In this document: positions 1 to 9,350 of the stretch, piece after piece
How positions within the stretch are numbered: the first letter of the stretch is position 1
Layout: each line of letters begins with the position of its first letter
Source of the DNA: Elusimicrobiota bacterium
Lineage (GTDB): Bacteria; Elusimicrobiota; Endomicrobiia; Endomicrobiales; Endomicrobiaceae
Assembly: GCA_017528425.1 (NCBI GenBank)
Contig: JAFXOV010000031.1
Span: forward strand, 1 to 64,000
Direction: 5' to 3'
DNA: 64,000 nt
Notes under the pieces: model-generated
What the model was told of the DNA's origin: nothing
The model's input: only the letters and a program-made list of their open reading frames with translations
Database searches by the model: none
Position numbers and translations under genes: made by a program

Positions 1-50
<50 letters not shown>

Positions 51-141
51 ATTCCTTCAATATCCGTAAATTATAATCATTTTTTTTTAGTTTGTCAATA
101 ACTATTTTTTTTGTTTTGTATTGATTTTGATGTTATATTTT

Positions 142-170
142 TTGTAAAATCAAATAATATTTAATATATA
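142..170 (+). promoter_or_regulatory. Candidate sigma-70 promoter for the Lys-tailed protein gene
   Basis: TTGTAA (142-147), 17 bases, then TATATA (165-170), about 46 bases before the start codon at 217. The surroundings are so AT-rich that chance hexamers are common, so this is tentative. Confidence 0.3.
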
Positions 171-216
171 ACATACTAGCATAGAATAAGTAAATTTATT
201 TAGGAGTGTAGGAAAA

Positions 217-654
217 ATGGCTACAAAAAAAGTAAAAAAAGTTGTAAAGACAGAAAGTAGTTCAGCAGTAAAAACAGTTGCAAAGAAAAAAGTAAGCACA
301 AAGAAAAAAGTTACGGCAACAAAATCGACACCTGTAAAAAAAGCAAGTTGTGCATCAAAAAAAGAACTCGAAGCAAAAAATAATCCTAATTCTTATGTTA
401 TCGTTGATTATCCTGTTGAAAACGAAACAATCGCAAGTGATAACTATGTTTTAAGAATAGGGGCATCAGCAGACGGTTATGTTGAAGTTTCTTTTAATTC
501 CGGTGAGTGGTTACCATGCAGATTCGCATCAGGATATTGGTGGTTTGATTGGAATTATTTTAAATCAGGAAATGTTACTATTGCAGCAAGAATAGTTGGT
601 AGTGACGGAAAAATTGTAAAACTTTCTGATATAAGAAAATGCAAGGTTTCATAA
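217..654 (+). CDS. Lys-rich tail plus conserved GYWWFDW domain protein, unknown function
   Basis: 145 residues. The first 50 or so are Lys/Ala/Thr/Val-rich with KKV and KKK runs, like a histone H1-type basic tail. The rest (about 57-145) is a compact, probably all-beta domain with VEVSFNSGEW, a Cys and GYWWFDW. From memory this second part resembles a conserved hypothetical family in Elusimicrobiota, which I could not verify. An AGGAG at 202-206 supports the ATG at 217. No signal peptide or membrane segment is visible. The tail could bind nucleic acid or another polyanion, and the beta domain could be a ligand-binding or Ig-like fold; both are inference. It stands alone between the tRNA and the smc leader. 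Confidence 0.75.
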   Translation: MATKKVKKVVKTESSSAVKTVAKKKVSTKKKVTATKSTPVKKASCASKKELEAKNNPNSYVIVDYPVENETIASDNYVLRIGASADGYVEVSFNSGEWLPCRFASGYWWFDWNYFKSGNVTIAARIVGSDGKIVKLSDIRKCKVS

Positions 655-700
655 TCTTATAATAGATTGCAAACCTATAACAGTATTTATATTCTTTGTA

Positions 701-784
701 AGATAACAAATCACTTTTTATCTTTTTGTGTTGTTTATTAAAATAATAAAAACAATTATATTAGATGATAGTGGTTTGTTATCT
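701..784 (+). repeat. Long inverted repeat in the smc leader
   Basis: AGATAACAAATCACT (701-715) is the reverse complement of AGTGGTTTGTTATCT (770-784) apart from one position that would be a G:U pair in RNA. The arms are 15 bases, with a 54-base AT-rich loop. The repeat ends 55 bases before the smc start. It could be an RNA structure or a dyad binding site. No T-run follows it, so it is not a classic terminator. Confidence 0.6.
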
Positions 785-839
785 GCGATATAGATATTCA
801 ACCTATATCAATTATAAAAATCTTTAGGAAAAATAAATA

Positions 840-3800
840 ATGTATTTAAAAAAATTGGAACTTTGTGGATTTAAATCTTTTGCAGATAAAACCGTTTTAA
901 CTTTTGAAAAAGGTGTGTCTGCCATTATCGGACCTAACGGATGCGGTAAATCTAATATATCCGATGCTATTCGTTGGTGTCTTGGAGAAAAAAGAACAAA
1001 ATCCATGAGAACCAAAGCTATGCAGGATGTTATTTTTGGCGGAACAAAAAAAAGAGCTGCGGCAGGTATGGCCGAAGTAACATTAACATTTGATAATTCG
1101 CAAAACATGATTCCTATAGATTATTCTGAAGTTGCAATTACAAGAAAATTATTTAGAAGCGGTGAAAGTGAATATTTTATCAATAAAACACAATGCAGAC
1201 TTAAAGATATAATAGATTTGTTTTTGGATACAGGTATCGGTACCGGCGGATATTCTATTATAGAGCAGAATAAAGTTGAAGAACTTGTTATGGCAAATGC
1301 CGAAACAAGAAGAGAATTCTTTGAAGAAGCTGCAGGTGTTGCCAAATATAAAGTAAGAAGAGAAGAAACTTTGCACAGGCTTAAAAATATAGAAGTGGAT
1401 TTATCAAGATTAGATGATTCTTTAAAACTAATCGGAGAACAAATAAAAAAGTTGGATTTACAAGCAAAAAAAGCAAAACAATGTAAAAAATATAAAGAAG
1501 ATCTTGCAAAATATGAAATAGCCGAAGTTGTTAATAATCTTGCAAGAGGATATGAAGAAATAGAAAAATTAAAGATTCAAATTGAACCTAAAGTAAGAGA
1601 ATATGAGACAACAAATGTTACATTACATCAGCTTGAAGCGGAACAGCAGGAATTAAGGCTTACTAAAACGGAAAATGATGAAAAGTATATTTCGTTGAAT
1701 GCTGCAGTATCTGAATTAAAAGCGGAATCTGCGGTTGCGGATGCCAATATTAAAAATTTGCAACAAAAAGATGCCGATTTGGTTCAAGAACAGGACAGAT
1801 TAAGACTGGAAATAGAAGATGCAAAAGAAAAAATATTAGAATATGAAGAAGATTTAAAAAAAGCAAATACTGCAGATGATGGTATAGATGGAGAAGTTGA
1901 AAAATTAAAGCAGGATACCGAACAAAAATTTGAAAAATATAATTTAATAAAACAACAACTTACCGATTTGGAAAAGACGGAAGATGATACAAGATCAAAA
2001 CTTGTTGAACTTGACCAAAATAAAGATACTTTAATTAATTCAAAAACATCAATAATACAGGAACAAGCCGAAGCTTCTGCAACAGTTTCTTCAATAGACA
2101 GAAATATTGAAAGATTAAATAATGATATTGCTCCGGCAAATCAGGAAATAGAATCTTTTGAACAGCAGTTAAAGGAAACACAAAATTCATTAAAAGAATT
2201 AGAATCAAAAGTTGAAGCAAGTAAACAAGTGGTTTTGAATATAGATACGGAAATAGATAACTTAAAAGAAAAAGAAATAGAATATAATAAAAAAATTGCG
2301 GGATTGGAAGCAAAGATAAGTACAATTAAAGAAATGGATGCGGAAAATCCGATAAAAGTTGCAATAAATGCAGTAAAAAGTTTAGGAAATATTAAATATA
2401 CGGTCGGGGAAATAATTTCTCCGGATTTAGACAGAATAGATATTGTTGCAAATGCTTTAGGTGATAAAATAGATTATCTTATTTGTGATACAATGCAGCA
2501 AGCCGAAGATGCGATAAAATATTTGTTGGACAACAAGTTATGTAAATTATCATTTGTGGTATCCGAGAAAATTCCTAACGATATTCAAGTTCAACAAAGC
2601 AGTGACAGCGCGATTGAATTATTTAAGATATTAAATTGTTTACCTGAATATGAAAAAATAGGTAAATATGTATCTTATGGAATATTTATAAATAATGATA
2701 AAATTTATTCAAGTGCTGTTGTTTCCGGTGGAGCAAAAAATGTTTCCGATAAACCTGTTCTTGTTGAAGAACAGATTAAGAAGATGCAGCAGGAAATAGA
2801 AGGGTTAAAAAAAGAACTTGAGAATTTGAATAAGGAAATAGATTCAAAAGAAGAATCAAAATTAAATATAAGTTTTCAAGATAGAGAAGTTGAAAAATCC
2901 AAGTTGACGGTGCAAGCTCAGGCGGAGATTGTTCAAGAAAAAATTACTAACAGAAAAACGGAGATTTCCGATACGGCAAATGAAATTGAACAATTGAAAA
3001 AAGAAAAAGAAGAAAAACAATTGTTACTTAATACGATTAACGAAAAGATTGAAAATATTGATCAGAAACTTTCAGATATAGAAACAGAAGCAGTAACTTT
3101 AAATGAAACATTAAGTAAAGTTGAACAAGAAATTGACACATTAAGAAATCAGGAAGAACAGGCAAATCAAGAGTATATAAATATATCAAATAGTTATGAA
3201 AGAAGAAAAAGTGATTTGGAACACAGAACAACCGGGCAAAAGTATATTACCGACAATATAGACAATTTAAAATCTCAAATAGAACAGAAAACAAACAGAA
3301 CCTCGGAAATTGAAACCGAACTTCAAAATGTTCAAACAAGTAAAGAAAAAGAAGCTGCAAATATTCAAAAATATGAAGAGGAAAAGATACAAAAAGAAAC
3401 AGAACTTCAAATCGTTATGGGTGATAAAGATAGAATACAAGGTGAAATAGATGCAAAAGAAGCTGTTATTTCAGAAACAAGAACAAAAGTTGCACAACTA
3501 AACGATGAGGTAAATAAATTACAATCGGATCAAAGAACATATAATACGCAAAAAGATTTTTTAGAAAAACAAATAATGGAAACTTACGGCAAAACATATG
3601 AAGAAATAAAAGAACAATATATAGGTGTTGAAGTTGATAAAGAAGAAATAGCAAGACTTAAGAAAAAAATAGACAGTTTCGGCGCTATTAATTGGAGTGC
3701 GGAAGAAGAATATGAAAGTTTATCTCAGAGATATAATTTTATTCAAAGCCAACAAAAAGATTTGTTAAAAGCAAAGCAGGATTTGGAAGAAACAATCAAA

Positions 3801-4319
3801 AAAATCAATGAGACGACAATAGTTAATTTCAAAAAAACATTTGATGAAGTAAGAGAACATTTTAGAACTTTATATAAAAAAGTTTTTGGCGGCGGAGATG
3901 CAGATCTTATTTTAACCGACGAAAATAATTTGTTGGAAAGCGGAGTTGATATTAAAGCTCAGCCGCCGGGGAAAAATGTTAAAAATATTATGCAATGTTC
4001 CGGCGGCGAAAAAGCTTTTACCGCGGTTGCATTGTTGTTTTCTTTTTTCATGGTAAAACCTTCGCCTTTTTGTATTCTTGACGAGGTTGATGCTCCTTTT
4101 GATGATGCAAATGTTGGCAGATATAATAATATCATTAGAGAATTTGCTCAAAAAACTCAATTTATGGTTGTTACACATAATAAAAGAACAATGGAAATGG
4201 CAGATTCTCTTTACGGTGTTACAATGGAACAACAAGGTGTTTCAAAGATAATATCCGTAAGAATGAATAAAGACAGTGAGAAAGAAATAGATCAAATATT
4301 ATCAAAAAATAATGGTTAA
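840..4319 (+). CDS. smc: Chromosome segregation protein SMC
   Basis: 1159 residues, the usual length for bacterial SMC, the ATPase core of the condensin that compacts and helps segregate the chromosome. The N-terminal head carries Walker A GPNGCGKS (31-38). Long heptad-type coiled coils (about 170-500 and 670-1000) flank a hinge (about 505-660, with GDKIDYLICD). The C-terminal head has the ABC signature CSGGEKA (Ser at 1054) and Walker B CILDEVDAPFD (Asp1081, Glu1082), then the switch His in VVTHNKRTM. The coiled coil is very rich in Lys, Glu, Gln and Asn, matching the base composition. The start follows a weak AGGA. The next gene begins three bases after its stop. scpA and scpB are not in the window. 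Confidence 0.97.
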   Translation: MYLKKLELCGFKSFADKTVLTFEKGVSAIIGPNGCGKSNISDAIRWCLGEKRTKSMRTKAMQDVIFGGTKKRAAAGMAEVTLTFDNSQNMIPIDYSEVAITRKLFRSGESEYFINKTQCRLKDIIDLFLDTGIGTGGYSIIEQNKVEELVMANAETRREFFEEAAGVAKYKVRREETLHRLKNIEVDLSRLDDSLKLIGEQIKKLDLQAKKAKQCKKYKEDLAKYEIAEVVNNLARGYEEIEKLKIQIEPKVREYETTNVTLHQLEAEQQELRLTKTENDEKYISLNAAVSELKAESAVADANIKNLQQKDADLVQEQDRLRLEIEDAKEKILEYEEDLKKANTADDGIDGEVEKLKQDTEQKFEKYNLIKQQLTDLEKTEDDTRSKLVELDQNKDTLINSKTSIIQEQAEASATVSSIDRNIERLNNDIAPANQEIESFEQQLKETQNSLKELESKVEASKQVVLNIDTEIDNLKEKEIEYNKKIAGLEAKISTIKEMDAENPIKVAINAVKSLGNIKYTVGEIISPDLDRIDIVANALGDKIDYLICDTMQQAEDAIKYLLDNKLCKLSFVVSEKIPNDIQVQQSSDSAIELFKILNCLPEYEKIGKYVSYGIFINNDKIYSSAVVSGGAKNVSDKPVLVEEQIKKMQQEIEGLKKELENLNKEIDSKEESKLNISFQDREVEKSKLTVQAQAEIVQEKITNRKTEISDTANEIEQLKKEKEEKQLLLNTINEKIENIDQKLSDIETEAVTLNETLSKVEQEIDTLRNQEEQANQEYINISNSYERRKSDLEHRTTGQKYITDNIDNLKSQIEQKTNRTSEIETELQNVQTSKEKEAANIQKYEEEKIQKETELQIVMGDKDRIQGEIDAKEAVISETRTKVAQLNDEVNKLQSDQRTYNTQKDFLEKQIMETYGKTYEEIKEQYIGVEVDKEEIARLKKKIDSFGAINWSAEEEYESLSQRYNFIQSQQKDLLKAKQDLEETIKKINETTIVNFKKTFDEVREHFRTLYKKVFGGGDADLILTDENNLLESGVDIKAQPPGKNVKNIMQCSGGEKAFTAVALLFSFFMVKPSPFCILDEVDAPFDDANVGRYNNIIREFAQKTQFMVVTHNKRTMEMADSLYGVTMEQQGVSKIISVRMNKDSEKEIDQILSKNNG

Positions 4320-4322
4320 TTT

Positions 4323-5489
4323 ATGTTAAAAACAATAGTTTCAGCTTATTATTGTGATAATTATGATGAGAATAATGTTTATAATATTGTTGAAAAAGTA
4401 GTTAAATCATTTGGTAATATTGCAGATATTATAAAACCAAATTCAAAAGTATTAATAAAACTTAATTTGTTAAGTGCATATACTCCGGAACAGGCAATAA
4501 CGACACATCCGTCAATAGCAAAAGCAATAATAAAAATAATTAAAAAAGCCGGTGCAATTCCCGTAATGGGGGATAGTCCCGGAAATTTAATGAACGGTAT
4601 TGAAAATATTTGGAAAAAAACGGGTATGTTGCAGGTTGCAAAGGAAGAAAATGTAGAACTTATAAATTTTGAAGCATGCGGTTGTGTTGAAGTATCCATA
4701 AAACATCCTACTGTAAAACAAATTTATGTAACCAAAGCAATAATGGATTGCGATTATATTATAAACTTACCTAAACTGAAAACACATACATTCATGGGGT
4801 TTACTTGCGGAGTTAAAAATTTTTACGGAATTATTCCGGGGGCAAGAAAAGTTGAATATCATAAACTTGCACCTACACCGCGAGAATTTGCTTGTTTATT
4901 ATCTGAAATATATAGAATGGTAAAAGAAAAACTTTTATTCACTATTGTTGATGGTGTTGAAGGTTTGGAAGGTAACGGTCCGAGTTTAAGCGGGCAAAAA
5001 AGAAAATATAACATAATTGCCTGTAGTCAGGATACGGTTATGTTGGATTCTTTTATTCTAAACAAATTAGGAATAAAAACAAAAAATAATCTTTTGTTAA
5101 ATCCTTTAAAAGAAAAAAATTTGGGTGATACGGATTTGCAAAATATGATTTATGTGGGAGATAAGATTTCTTGTTTTAATTTTGATAAGACAAAACTTCC
5201 AATTACAAATTTTTTAAATCTTTTACCGTCGTGGCTTGCAAGATTTGTTGCTAAATATGCGGGTAAACTGTTTTGGGTAAAACCTAATATAATTGAAGAT
5301 AAGTGTGTGGGCTGTTTACAATGTATGAAATCTTGTCCCGCAAAAGCAATAATAAAAGAAAATGAGAAAACGAAACCTGTTATACAAAAGGATAAGTGTA
5401 TAGGCTGCTTTTGTTGTCATGAATTATGTCTTCATAAGGCGATAGAAATAAAAGAAAGTTTTATTGCAAGTTTTTTTATAAAAAAATGA
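4323..5489 (+). CDS. DUF362 protein with C-terminal 2x[4Fe-4S] ferredoxin domain
   Basis: 388 residues. Residues 1 to about 300 match the DUF362 pattern (KPNSKVLIKLNLL, TTHPSIAKAII, GDSPGN, LPKLKTHTFMGFT, GVKNFYGIIPG). The C-terminus carries two ferredoxin cluster motifs, CVGCLQCMKSCPAKA and CIGCFCCHELCLHKA, each able to hold one [4Fe-4S] cluster. Family members are iron-sulfur proteins of uncertain biochemical role, so none is assigned. It starts three bases after smc and its TGA overlaps the ATG of the acyltransferase gene, so the three genes are probably cotranscribed. No signal peptide is seen, so it should be cytoplasmic. Confidence 0.88.
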   Translation: MLKTIVSAYYCDNYDENNVYNIVEKVVKSFGNIADIIKPNSKVLIKLNLLSAYTPEQAITTHPSIAKAIIKIIKKAGAIPVMGDSPGNLMNGIENIWKKTGMLQVAKEENVELINFEACGCVEVSIKHPTVKQIYVTKAIMDCDYIINLPKLKTHTFMGFTCGVKNFYGIIPGARKVEYHKLAPTPREFACLLSEIYRMVKEKLLFTIVDGVEGLEGNGPSLSGQKRKYNIIACSQDTVMLDSFILNKLGIKTKNNLLLNPLKEKNLGDTDLQNMIYVGDKISCFNFDKTKLPITNFLNLLPSWLARFVAKYAGKLFWVKPNIIEDKCVGCLQCMKSCPAKAIIKENEKTKPVIQKDKCIGCFCCHELCLHKAIEIKESFIASFFIKK

Positions 5490-6376
5490 AAAAAAATAAA
5501 AAAATACAACATTACATAGAATATATAGCTTTAAAGTTTTTGATTGGAATCTTACATTTGTTTTCCATCGATACTGCAAAAAAAATAGGCTTTCTTCTTG
5601 CCGATATAGCTTTTGTTTGTGTTCCTGTAAGAAAAAAACATATTATGGATTCTTTAACAAAATCTTTTCCTAAAAAATCTAAACAGGAAATTCTTTCAAT
5701 AACAAAAGATGTTTATAAACAATTTGTTTGTACAATTATTGAAATTGTTTTTGTAAATAAAATGAGTGATGAACAACTGAAATATTCTGTAAATTTTGAA
5801 AATATATATTTAATGGAAAAAGCAAAGAAAATAGGAAAAGGTCTGGTTGTGATGTCTGCACATTTCGGTAATTGGGAAATGCTTGCAATATCTGCAGGGA
5901 AAAGATATCCTTTATCCGTTATAGTTGCAAGACAGGAAAATCCTTATTTCGATAAACTTATAAACGGGATAAGATCGACAAGAGGATATAAAACAATTTA
6001 TAAAGATGTCGCTCCTATAGGAGTCATGAAAGCTTTGAAGAAAAACGGAGTTGTCGCTATTTTAGCTGATCAACATGCCGGCGATCAAGGAGTATATACT
6101 CCGTTTTTTTATAGAGAAGTTTCTACTCCGAAAGGTCCTGCTGTTTTTGCATTAAAAGCAAAATGTCCTTTGTATACTGTTTTTTGTGTAAGGCAGCCTA
6201 ATGGCAGGTATTTATGTACTTTTGAAGAAATCCCTTTACCTAATACCGGAGATAAAGAAAAAGATATAGAGATAATAATGACGGAATATAATAAAATTCT
6301 ACAGAAATATGTAGAAAAATATCCGTCTCATTGGTTTTGGTTTCACAGAAGATGGAAGACTCAAAAACCAAAATAA
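5486..6376 (+). CDS. Lipid A acyltransferase, LpxL/HtrB family
   Basis: 296 residues, the usual size of lysophospholipid-type lipid A late acyltransferases, which move an acyl chain from acyl-ACP onto Kdo-lipid A at the inner membrane. The catalytic HX4E motif is seen as HFGNWE. Other family signatures are AILADQHAGDQGVYTPFF and a C-terminal HWFWFHRRWKT. The N-terminus has a hydrophobic anchor (ALKFLIGILHLFS and GFLLADIAFVCV). The ATG overlaps the upstream stop by four bases (ATGA), indicating translational coupling. It agrees with the heptose and Kdo genes near 39-42 kb and supports an LPS outer membrane. LpxL, LpxM or LpxP cannot be told apart by eye. Confidence 0.9.
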   Translation: MKKNKKIQHYIEYIALKFLIGILHLFSIDTAKKIGFLLADIAFVCVPVRKKHIMDSLTKSFPKKSKQEILSITKDVYKQFVCTIIEIVFVNKMSDEQLKYSVNFENIYLMEKAKKIGKGLVVMSAHFGNWEMLAISAGKRYPLSVIVARQENPYFDKLINGIRSTRGYKTIYKDVAPIGVMKALKKNGVVAILADQHAGDQGVYTPFFYREVSTPKGPAVFALKAKCPLYTVFCVRQPNGRYLCTFEEIPLPNTGDKEKDIEIIMTEYNKILQKYVEKYPSHWFWFHRRWKTQKPK

Positions 6377-6441
6377 ATGTTGTAAATTAAAAATTTTTAA
6401 TTTATAATTTATTTAGGTCGTAGAAAAATTGTTTATATTAA

Positions 6442-6471
6442 TTGCTTTTGTTTGTAAAAATATGATATAAA
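6442..6471 (+). promoter_or_regulatory. Candidate promoter of the hpf-PTS operon
   Basis: TTGCTT (6442-6447), 18 bases, TATAAA (6466-6471), located 27 bases before the hpf start codon in a 121-base gap after the acyltransferase gene. Position and spacing are good. The hexamers are imperfect. Confidence 0.45.
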
Positions 6472-6497
6472 AATAAGATAAACCAAAGGAGAGGCTT

Positions 6498-7046
6498 ATG
6501 CAAATTAATATCACGGCAAGGCATTTAAAGTTGACGGATGCTATTGATTCTTATGTTAGACAGAAGATTTCAAAGGCAGGAAAATTTTTTGACGGAGATA
6601 ATGTATGGGCACATGTTATTTTATCCGTCGAAAAAAACAGACAGATAACGGAAGTCACTTTTTATATTGCCGGAAAAGCTTTTAGAGCAAAAGAAGAATC
6701 TGAAGATTTATATGCATCGATAGATTTAACAATTGATAAACTATCCAAACAACTTAGAAAAGAAAAAGAAATTTCTAAAATTCACAGAAAAGCAAATTTA
6801 AAAGTATCAAAATCAAAGAAAATAAAAGCAGAAGTTTTTTCCTATGATACAATGCAGGATTCAAGGACTAAAATTTCTGAAATAAAAAGATTTGATATTC
6901 GTCCTATTTCAATAGAAGAAGCTATAGATGAAATGGATTCTTTAAACTATAGAGTTTATATGTTTTTAAATTCTTCTACTGAAAAGATAAATGTTTTGTA
7001 TAGAAAAGACAGCGGTTCTTTAGTAATGTTAGAGCCGGAAATGTAA
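6498..7046 (+). CDS. hpf: Long-form ribosome hibernation promoting factor (HPF)
   Basis: 182 residues. The N-terminal 100 or so are the S30AE/RaiA fold (MQINITARHLKLTDAIDSYV, VHVILSV-like strand, LYASIDLTIDKLSKQLRKEKE). After a basic linker the C-terminal domain (RFDIRPISIEEAIDEMD through LYRKDSGSLVMLEP) is the dimerisation module of long HPF, which pairs 70S ribosomes into inactive 100S particles. The start is set by an AGGAG six bases upstream. It heads the PTS gene run. In proteobacteria hpf sits beside rpoN and ptsN, but rpoN is absent here. The likely cue is nutrient limitation, inferred from the family. Confidence 0.95.
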   Translation: MQINITARHLKLTDAIDSYVRQKISKAGKFFDGDNVWAHVILSVEKNRQITEVTFYIAGKAFRAKEESEDLYASIDLTIDKLSKQLRKEKEISKIHRKANLKVSKSKKIKAEVFSYDTMQDSRTKISEIKRFDIRPISIEEAIDEMDSLNYRVYMFLNSSTEKINVLYRKDSGSLVMLEPEM

Positions 7047-7092
7047 TATATAAAAAATATAAATGCCAATAAATTAGGAGGCTTTGGAAAAA

Positions 7093-7551
7093 ATGAATAT
7101 TATGGACTTCTTATGTCAGGATGCCATTACGGTAGATTTGAAAGCACAAAACAAAAAGGATGCTATTATCGAATTAATAGAACTTTTGAAAGATGCTAAA
7201 AAAATCAAGAAAACAGACGAAATTATTGATGTTGTTTTAGAAAGAGAAAAACTCGGTTCAACCGGTATTGGTCAAGGCGTTGCCATACCTCACGGAAAAA
7301 CAGATGTTCTTTCCGAACAAGTTGGTGTTTTGGGTATTTCAAAAAAAGGTATAGAGTTTAATTCTTTGGATGGTGAACCTGTTTATATAATATTTCTTTT
7401 AGTTGGACCTGTTGAAGTTACAGGACAACATTTAAAAGCTTTGTCAAGAATATCCAGATTGTTTAAAGATAAATTCTTAAGACAAGCTATAAAAGATGCT
7501 GAAACAAAAGAAGATGTTATAAAAATTATTCAACAAGAGGATGCCTATTAA
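7093..7551 (+). CDS. PTS IIA component, fructose/nitrogen (PtsN) type
   Basis: 152 residues from ATG 7093. A TTG at 7084 would add three residues but lies only two bases from the AGGAGG at 7076-7081, so 7093 is preferred. The PTS EIIA type-2 fold is shown by GSTGIGQGVAIPHGKTD, with phospho-acceptor His67. Standing next to hpf and hprK rather than beside IIB and IIC genes of its own type, it is more likely a regulatory IIA-Ntr-like protein than a sugar-transport part. HPr and EI in the same operon could phosphorylate it. A dedicated EI-Ntr is not seen in the window. Confidence 0.9.
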   Translation: MNIMDFLCQDAITVDLKAQNKKDAIIELIELLKDAKKIKKTDEIIDVVLEREKLGSTGIGQGVAIPHGKTDVLSEQVGVLGISKKGIEFNSLDGEPVYIIFLLVGPVEVTGQHLKALSRISRLFKDKFLRQAIKDAETKEDVIKIIQQEDAY

Positions 7552-7552
7552 A

Positions 7553-8500
7553 ATGCCGGTGCTAACAGTTGGCACTTTAATTGAAGAAAAAGCAAAAGAT
7601 TTATCACTTACCGTGATTGCCGGTTCCGGAGGAATGGATAAAGTAATTACTGTTCCTGATACCAACAGACCGGGGCTTGCTTTCACGGGATATTTCGAGC
7701 ATTTACCTTATGAAAGAGTTCAGATAATAGGTATTGCCGAACATACTTACCTTACAAATTTATCCTATGAAAAGCAATGTGAATTGTTGACGAAGATTTT
7801 TTCTCCGCCGCAAGTTCCGTGCTGTATTATAACAAGATCGTTTGAACCGTCAAAATCGATGGTTGAAATATTTAATAAACTGAACGTTCCTCTAATAAGC
7901 ACACCTTTGTCTTCCGCACAATTATTGGGAGATTTGTTGTTTTATTTAGACGAGAAATTAGCCCCGATGGAAAGAGTTCACGGTGTGTTATGTAATGTGT
8001 ATGGTTTAGGAGTTTTTATAAGAGGAAAGTCCGGTGTTGGAAAATCCGAATGTGCACTTGAACTTGTTAAAAGAGGACATATGCTTGTTTCCGATGACAC
8101 AGTTGAAATAACAAAAAGATCCGGCAGAATCTTAATGGGAAAAAGTACGGGCATAGTAAAGCATCATATGGAATTAAGAGGTGTCGGTATAATTGATATC
8201 AGAAATATGTTCGGTATAGCAAATATCCTCGATGAATCAAAAATAGAGCTTGTTATAAACCTTGTTGATTGGATGGAAGTAAAAAAATATGAAAGATTGG
8301 GAATAGACGAGTATTATGCTAATATTTTAGGGGTTAGGGTCCCCGAACTTACTATTCCGGTTGCACCGGGAAGAAATTTAGCTATCATTGTTGAAACCGC
8401 CAGTTTAAATCAAAGACTAAAAAATAAAGGATGTTTCACTGCTTTAGAAATGAGTAAAAAATTGATGGAACATATGAATAACACAAAAAATGAAAAATAA
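7553..8500 (+). CDS. hprK: HPr kinase/phosphorylase
   Basis: 315 residues from ATG 7553. An ATG at 7541 directly abuts the AGAGG and is less likely. HprK phosphorylates HPr on Ser46 with ATP or pyrophosphate and reverses it with phosphate, coupling the PTS to energy state. The N-terminal domain (to about 125) precedes the kinase domain with Walker A GKSGVGKS (158-165), the SDDTVEI strand, the HHMELRGVGIIDIR signature and the C-terminal VPVAPGRN-like loop (IPVAPGRNLAIIVE). The target serine is present in the HPr gene of this operon (Ser46). The gene starts one base after the upstream stop and overlaps rapZ by 11 bases. Confidence 0.97.
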   Translation: MPVLTVGTLIEEKAKDLSLTVIAGSGGMDKVITVPDTNRPGLAFTGYFEHLPYERVQIIGIAEHTYLTNLSYEKQCELLTKIFSPPQVPCCIITRSFEPSKSMVEIFNKLNVPLISTPLSSAQLLGDLLFYLDEKLAPMERVHGVLCNVYGLGVFIRGKSGVGKSECALELVKRGHMLVSDDTVEITKRSGRILMGKSTGIVKHHMELRGVGIIDIRNMFGIANILDESKIELVINLVDWMEVKKYERLGIDEYYANILGVRVPELTIPVAPGRNLAIIVETASLNQRLKNKGCFTALEMSKKLMEHMNNTKNEK

Positions 8501-9350
8501 TTTTTTAATTATTTCAGGTATATCCGGAGCAGGTAAAAGCCAAGTCTTAAACATTTTAGAAGACTTCGGCTTTATTTGCGTCGATAATATGCCGTTGGAA
8601 TTTGTTTTTGAGTTCATACAATTGTGTAAAAAAGACAGAAAGCAATATAAAAATATAGCATTGAGTATTGATGTAAGAGCAGGTAAAAATATTAACAAAA
8701 TATCTCAAATACTTTCCGCATTGAAGAAAGAAAAAATAAAAAGTAAAGTTTTTTTCTTGAACGCGGACAATGCGACATTATTGAAAAGATATTCGGAAAC
8801 AAGAAGGAAACACCCGCTGGGAACTATAGTTAAGGAAGGTATTGTTGCCGAAAGAAAAATGATGGAGATTGTCAGAAAAGTTTCCGATCAGGAAATCGAT
8901 ACCACAAACATGACAATTGGGGAATTAAAAAATACTCTCGCACAATTAATAGGTATTTCATCAAATAACAGACAACTGCTTTTATCAATTATGTCTTTCG
9001 GTTTTAAGTATGGTATTGCAACAGAAGCAGATATTGTTTTTGATGTAAGGTTTATTCCGAATCCTAATTATGTTACCGGACTTAAAACAAAAACAGGTAA
9101 AGATTTGGAAGTTGTAAGATATGTCGAGAAACAAAAAGAATATAAAACATTTTTTAACAAAATATCCGCATTGTTAAAATCTTTAATGCCGGGATATATA
9201 AAAGAAGGGAAAAGTCAATTAACTATTGCCGTAGGTTGTACGGGCGGCAGACATCGTTCCGTAGCAATGGCAGAAAAACTGGCTAAGTTTTTTGTAAAGA
9301 ACAAATATAAAGTAAAATTGTATCACAGGGATATTCTTCGTGCAGGATAA
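8490..9350 (+). CDS. rapZ: RapZ/YvcJ family nucleotide-binding protein
   Basis: 286 residues, standard for the family. Walker A GISGAGKS sits at 10-17, the VDNMPLEFV motif follows, and the C-terminal domain carries DVRFIPNPNYV and the GCTGGRHRSVAMAE signature. In Escherichia coli RapZ delivers GlmZ sRNA to RNase E to control glucosamine-6-phosphate synthase; in Bacillus the homologue YvcJ hydrolyses GTP. The role here is unknown. It overlaps hprK by 11 bases and yvcK by 11, so the three should be translated together. rapZ beside ptsN and hpf is the proteobacterial order; rapZ beside yvcK is the Firmicutes order. Here both occur together. Confidence 0.96.
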   Translation: MKNNFLIISGISGAGKSQVLNILEDFGFICVDNMPLEFVFEFIQLCKKDRKQYKNIALSIDVRAGKNINKISQILSALKKEKIKSKVFFLNADNATLLKRYSETRRKHPLGTIVKEGIVAERKMMEIVRKVSDQEIDTTNMTIGELKNTLAQLIGISSNNRQLLLSIMSFGFKYGIATEADIVFDVRFIPNPNYVTGLKTKTGKDLEVVRYVEKQKEYKTFFNKISALLKSLMPGYIKEGKSQLTIAVGCTGGRHRSVAMAEKLAKFFVKNKYKVKLYHRDILRAG

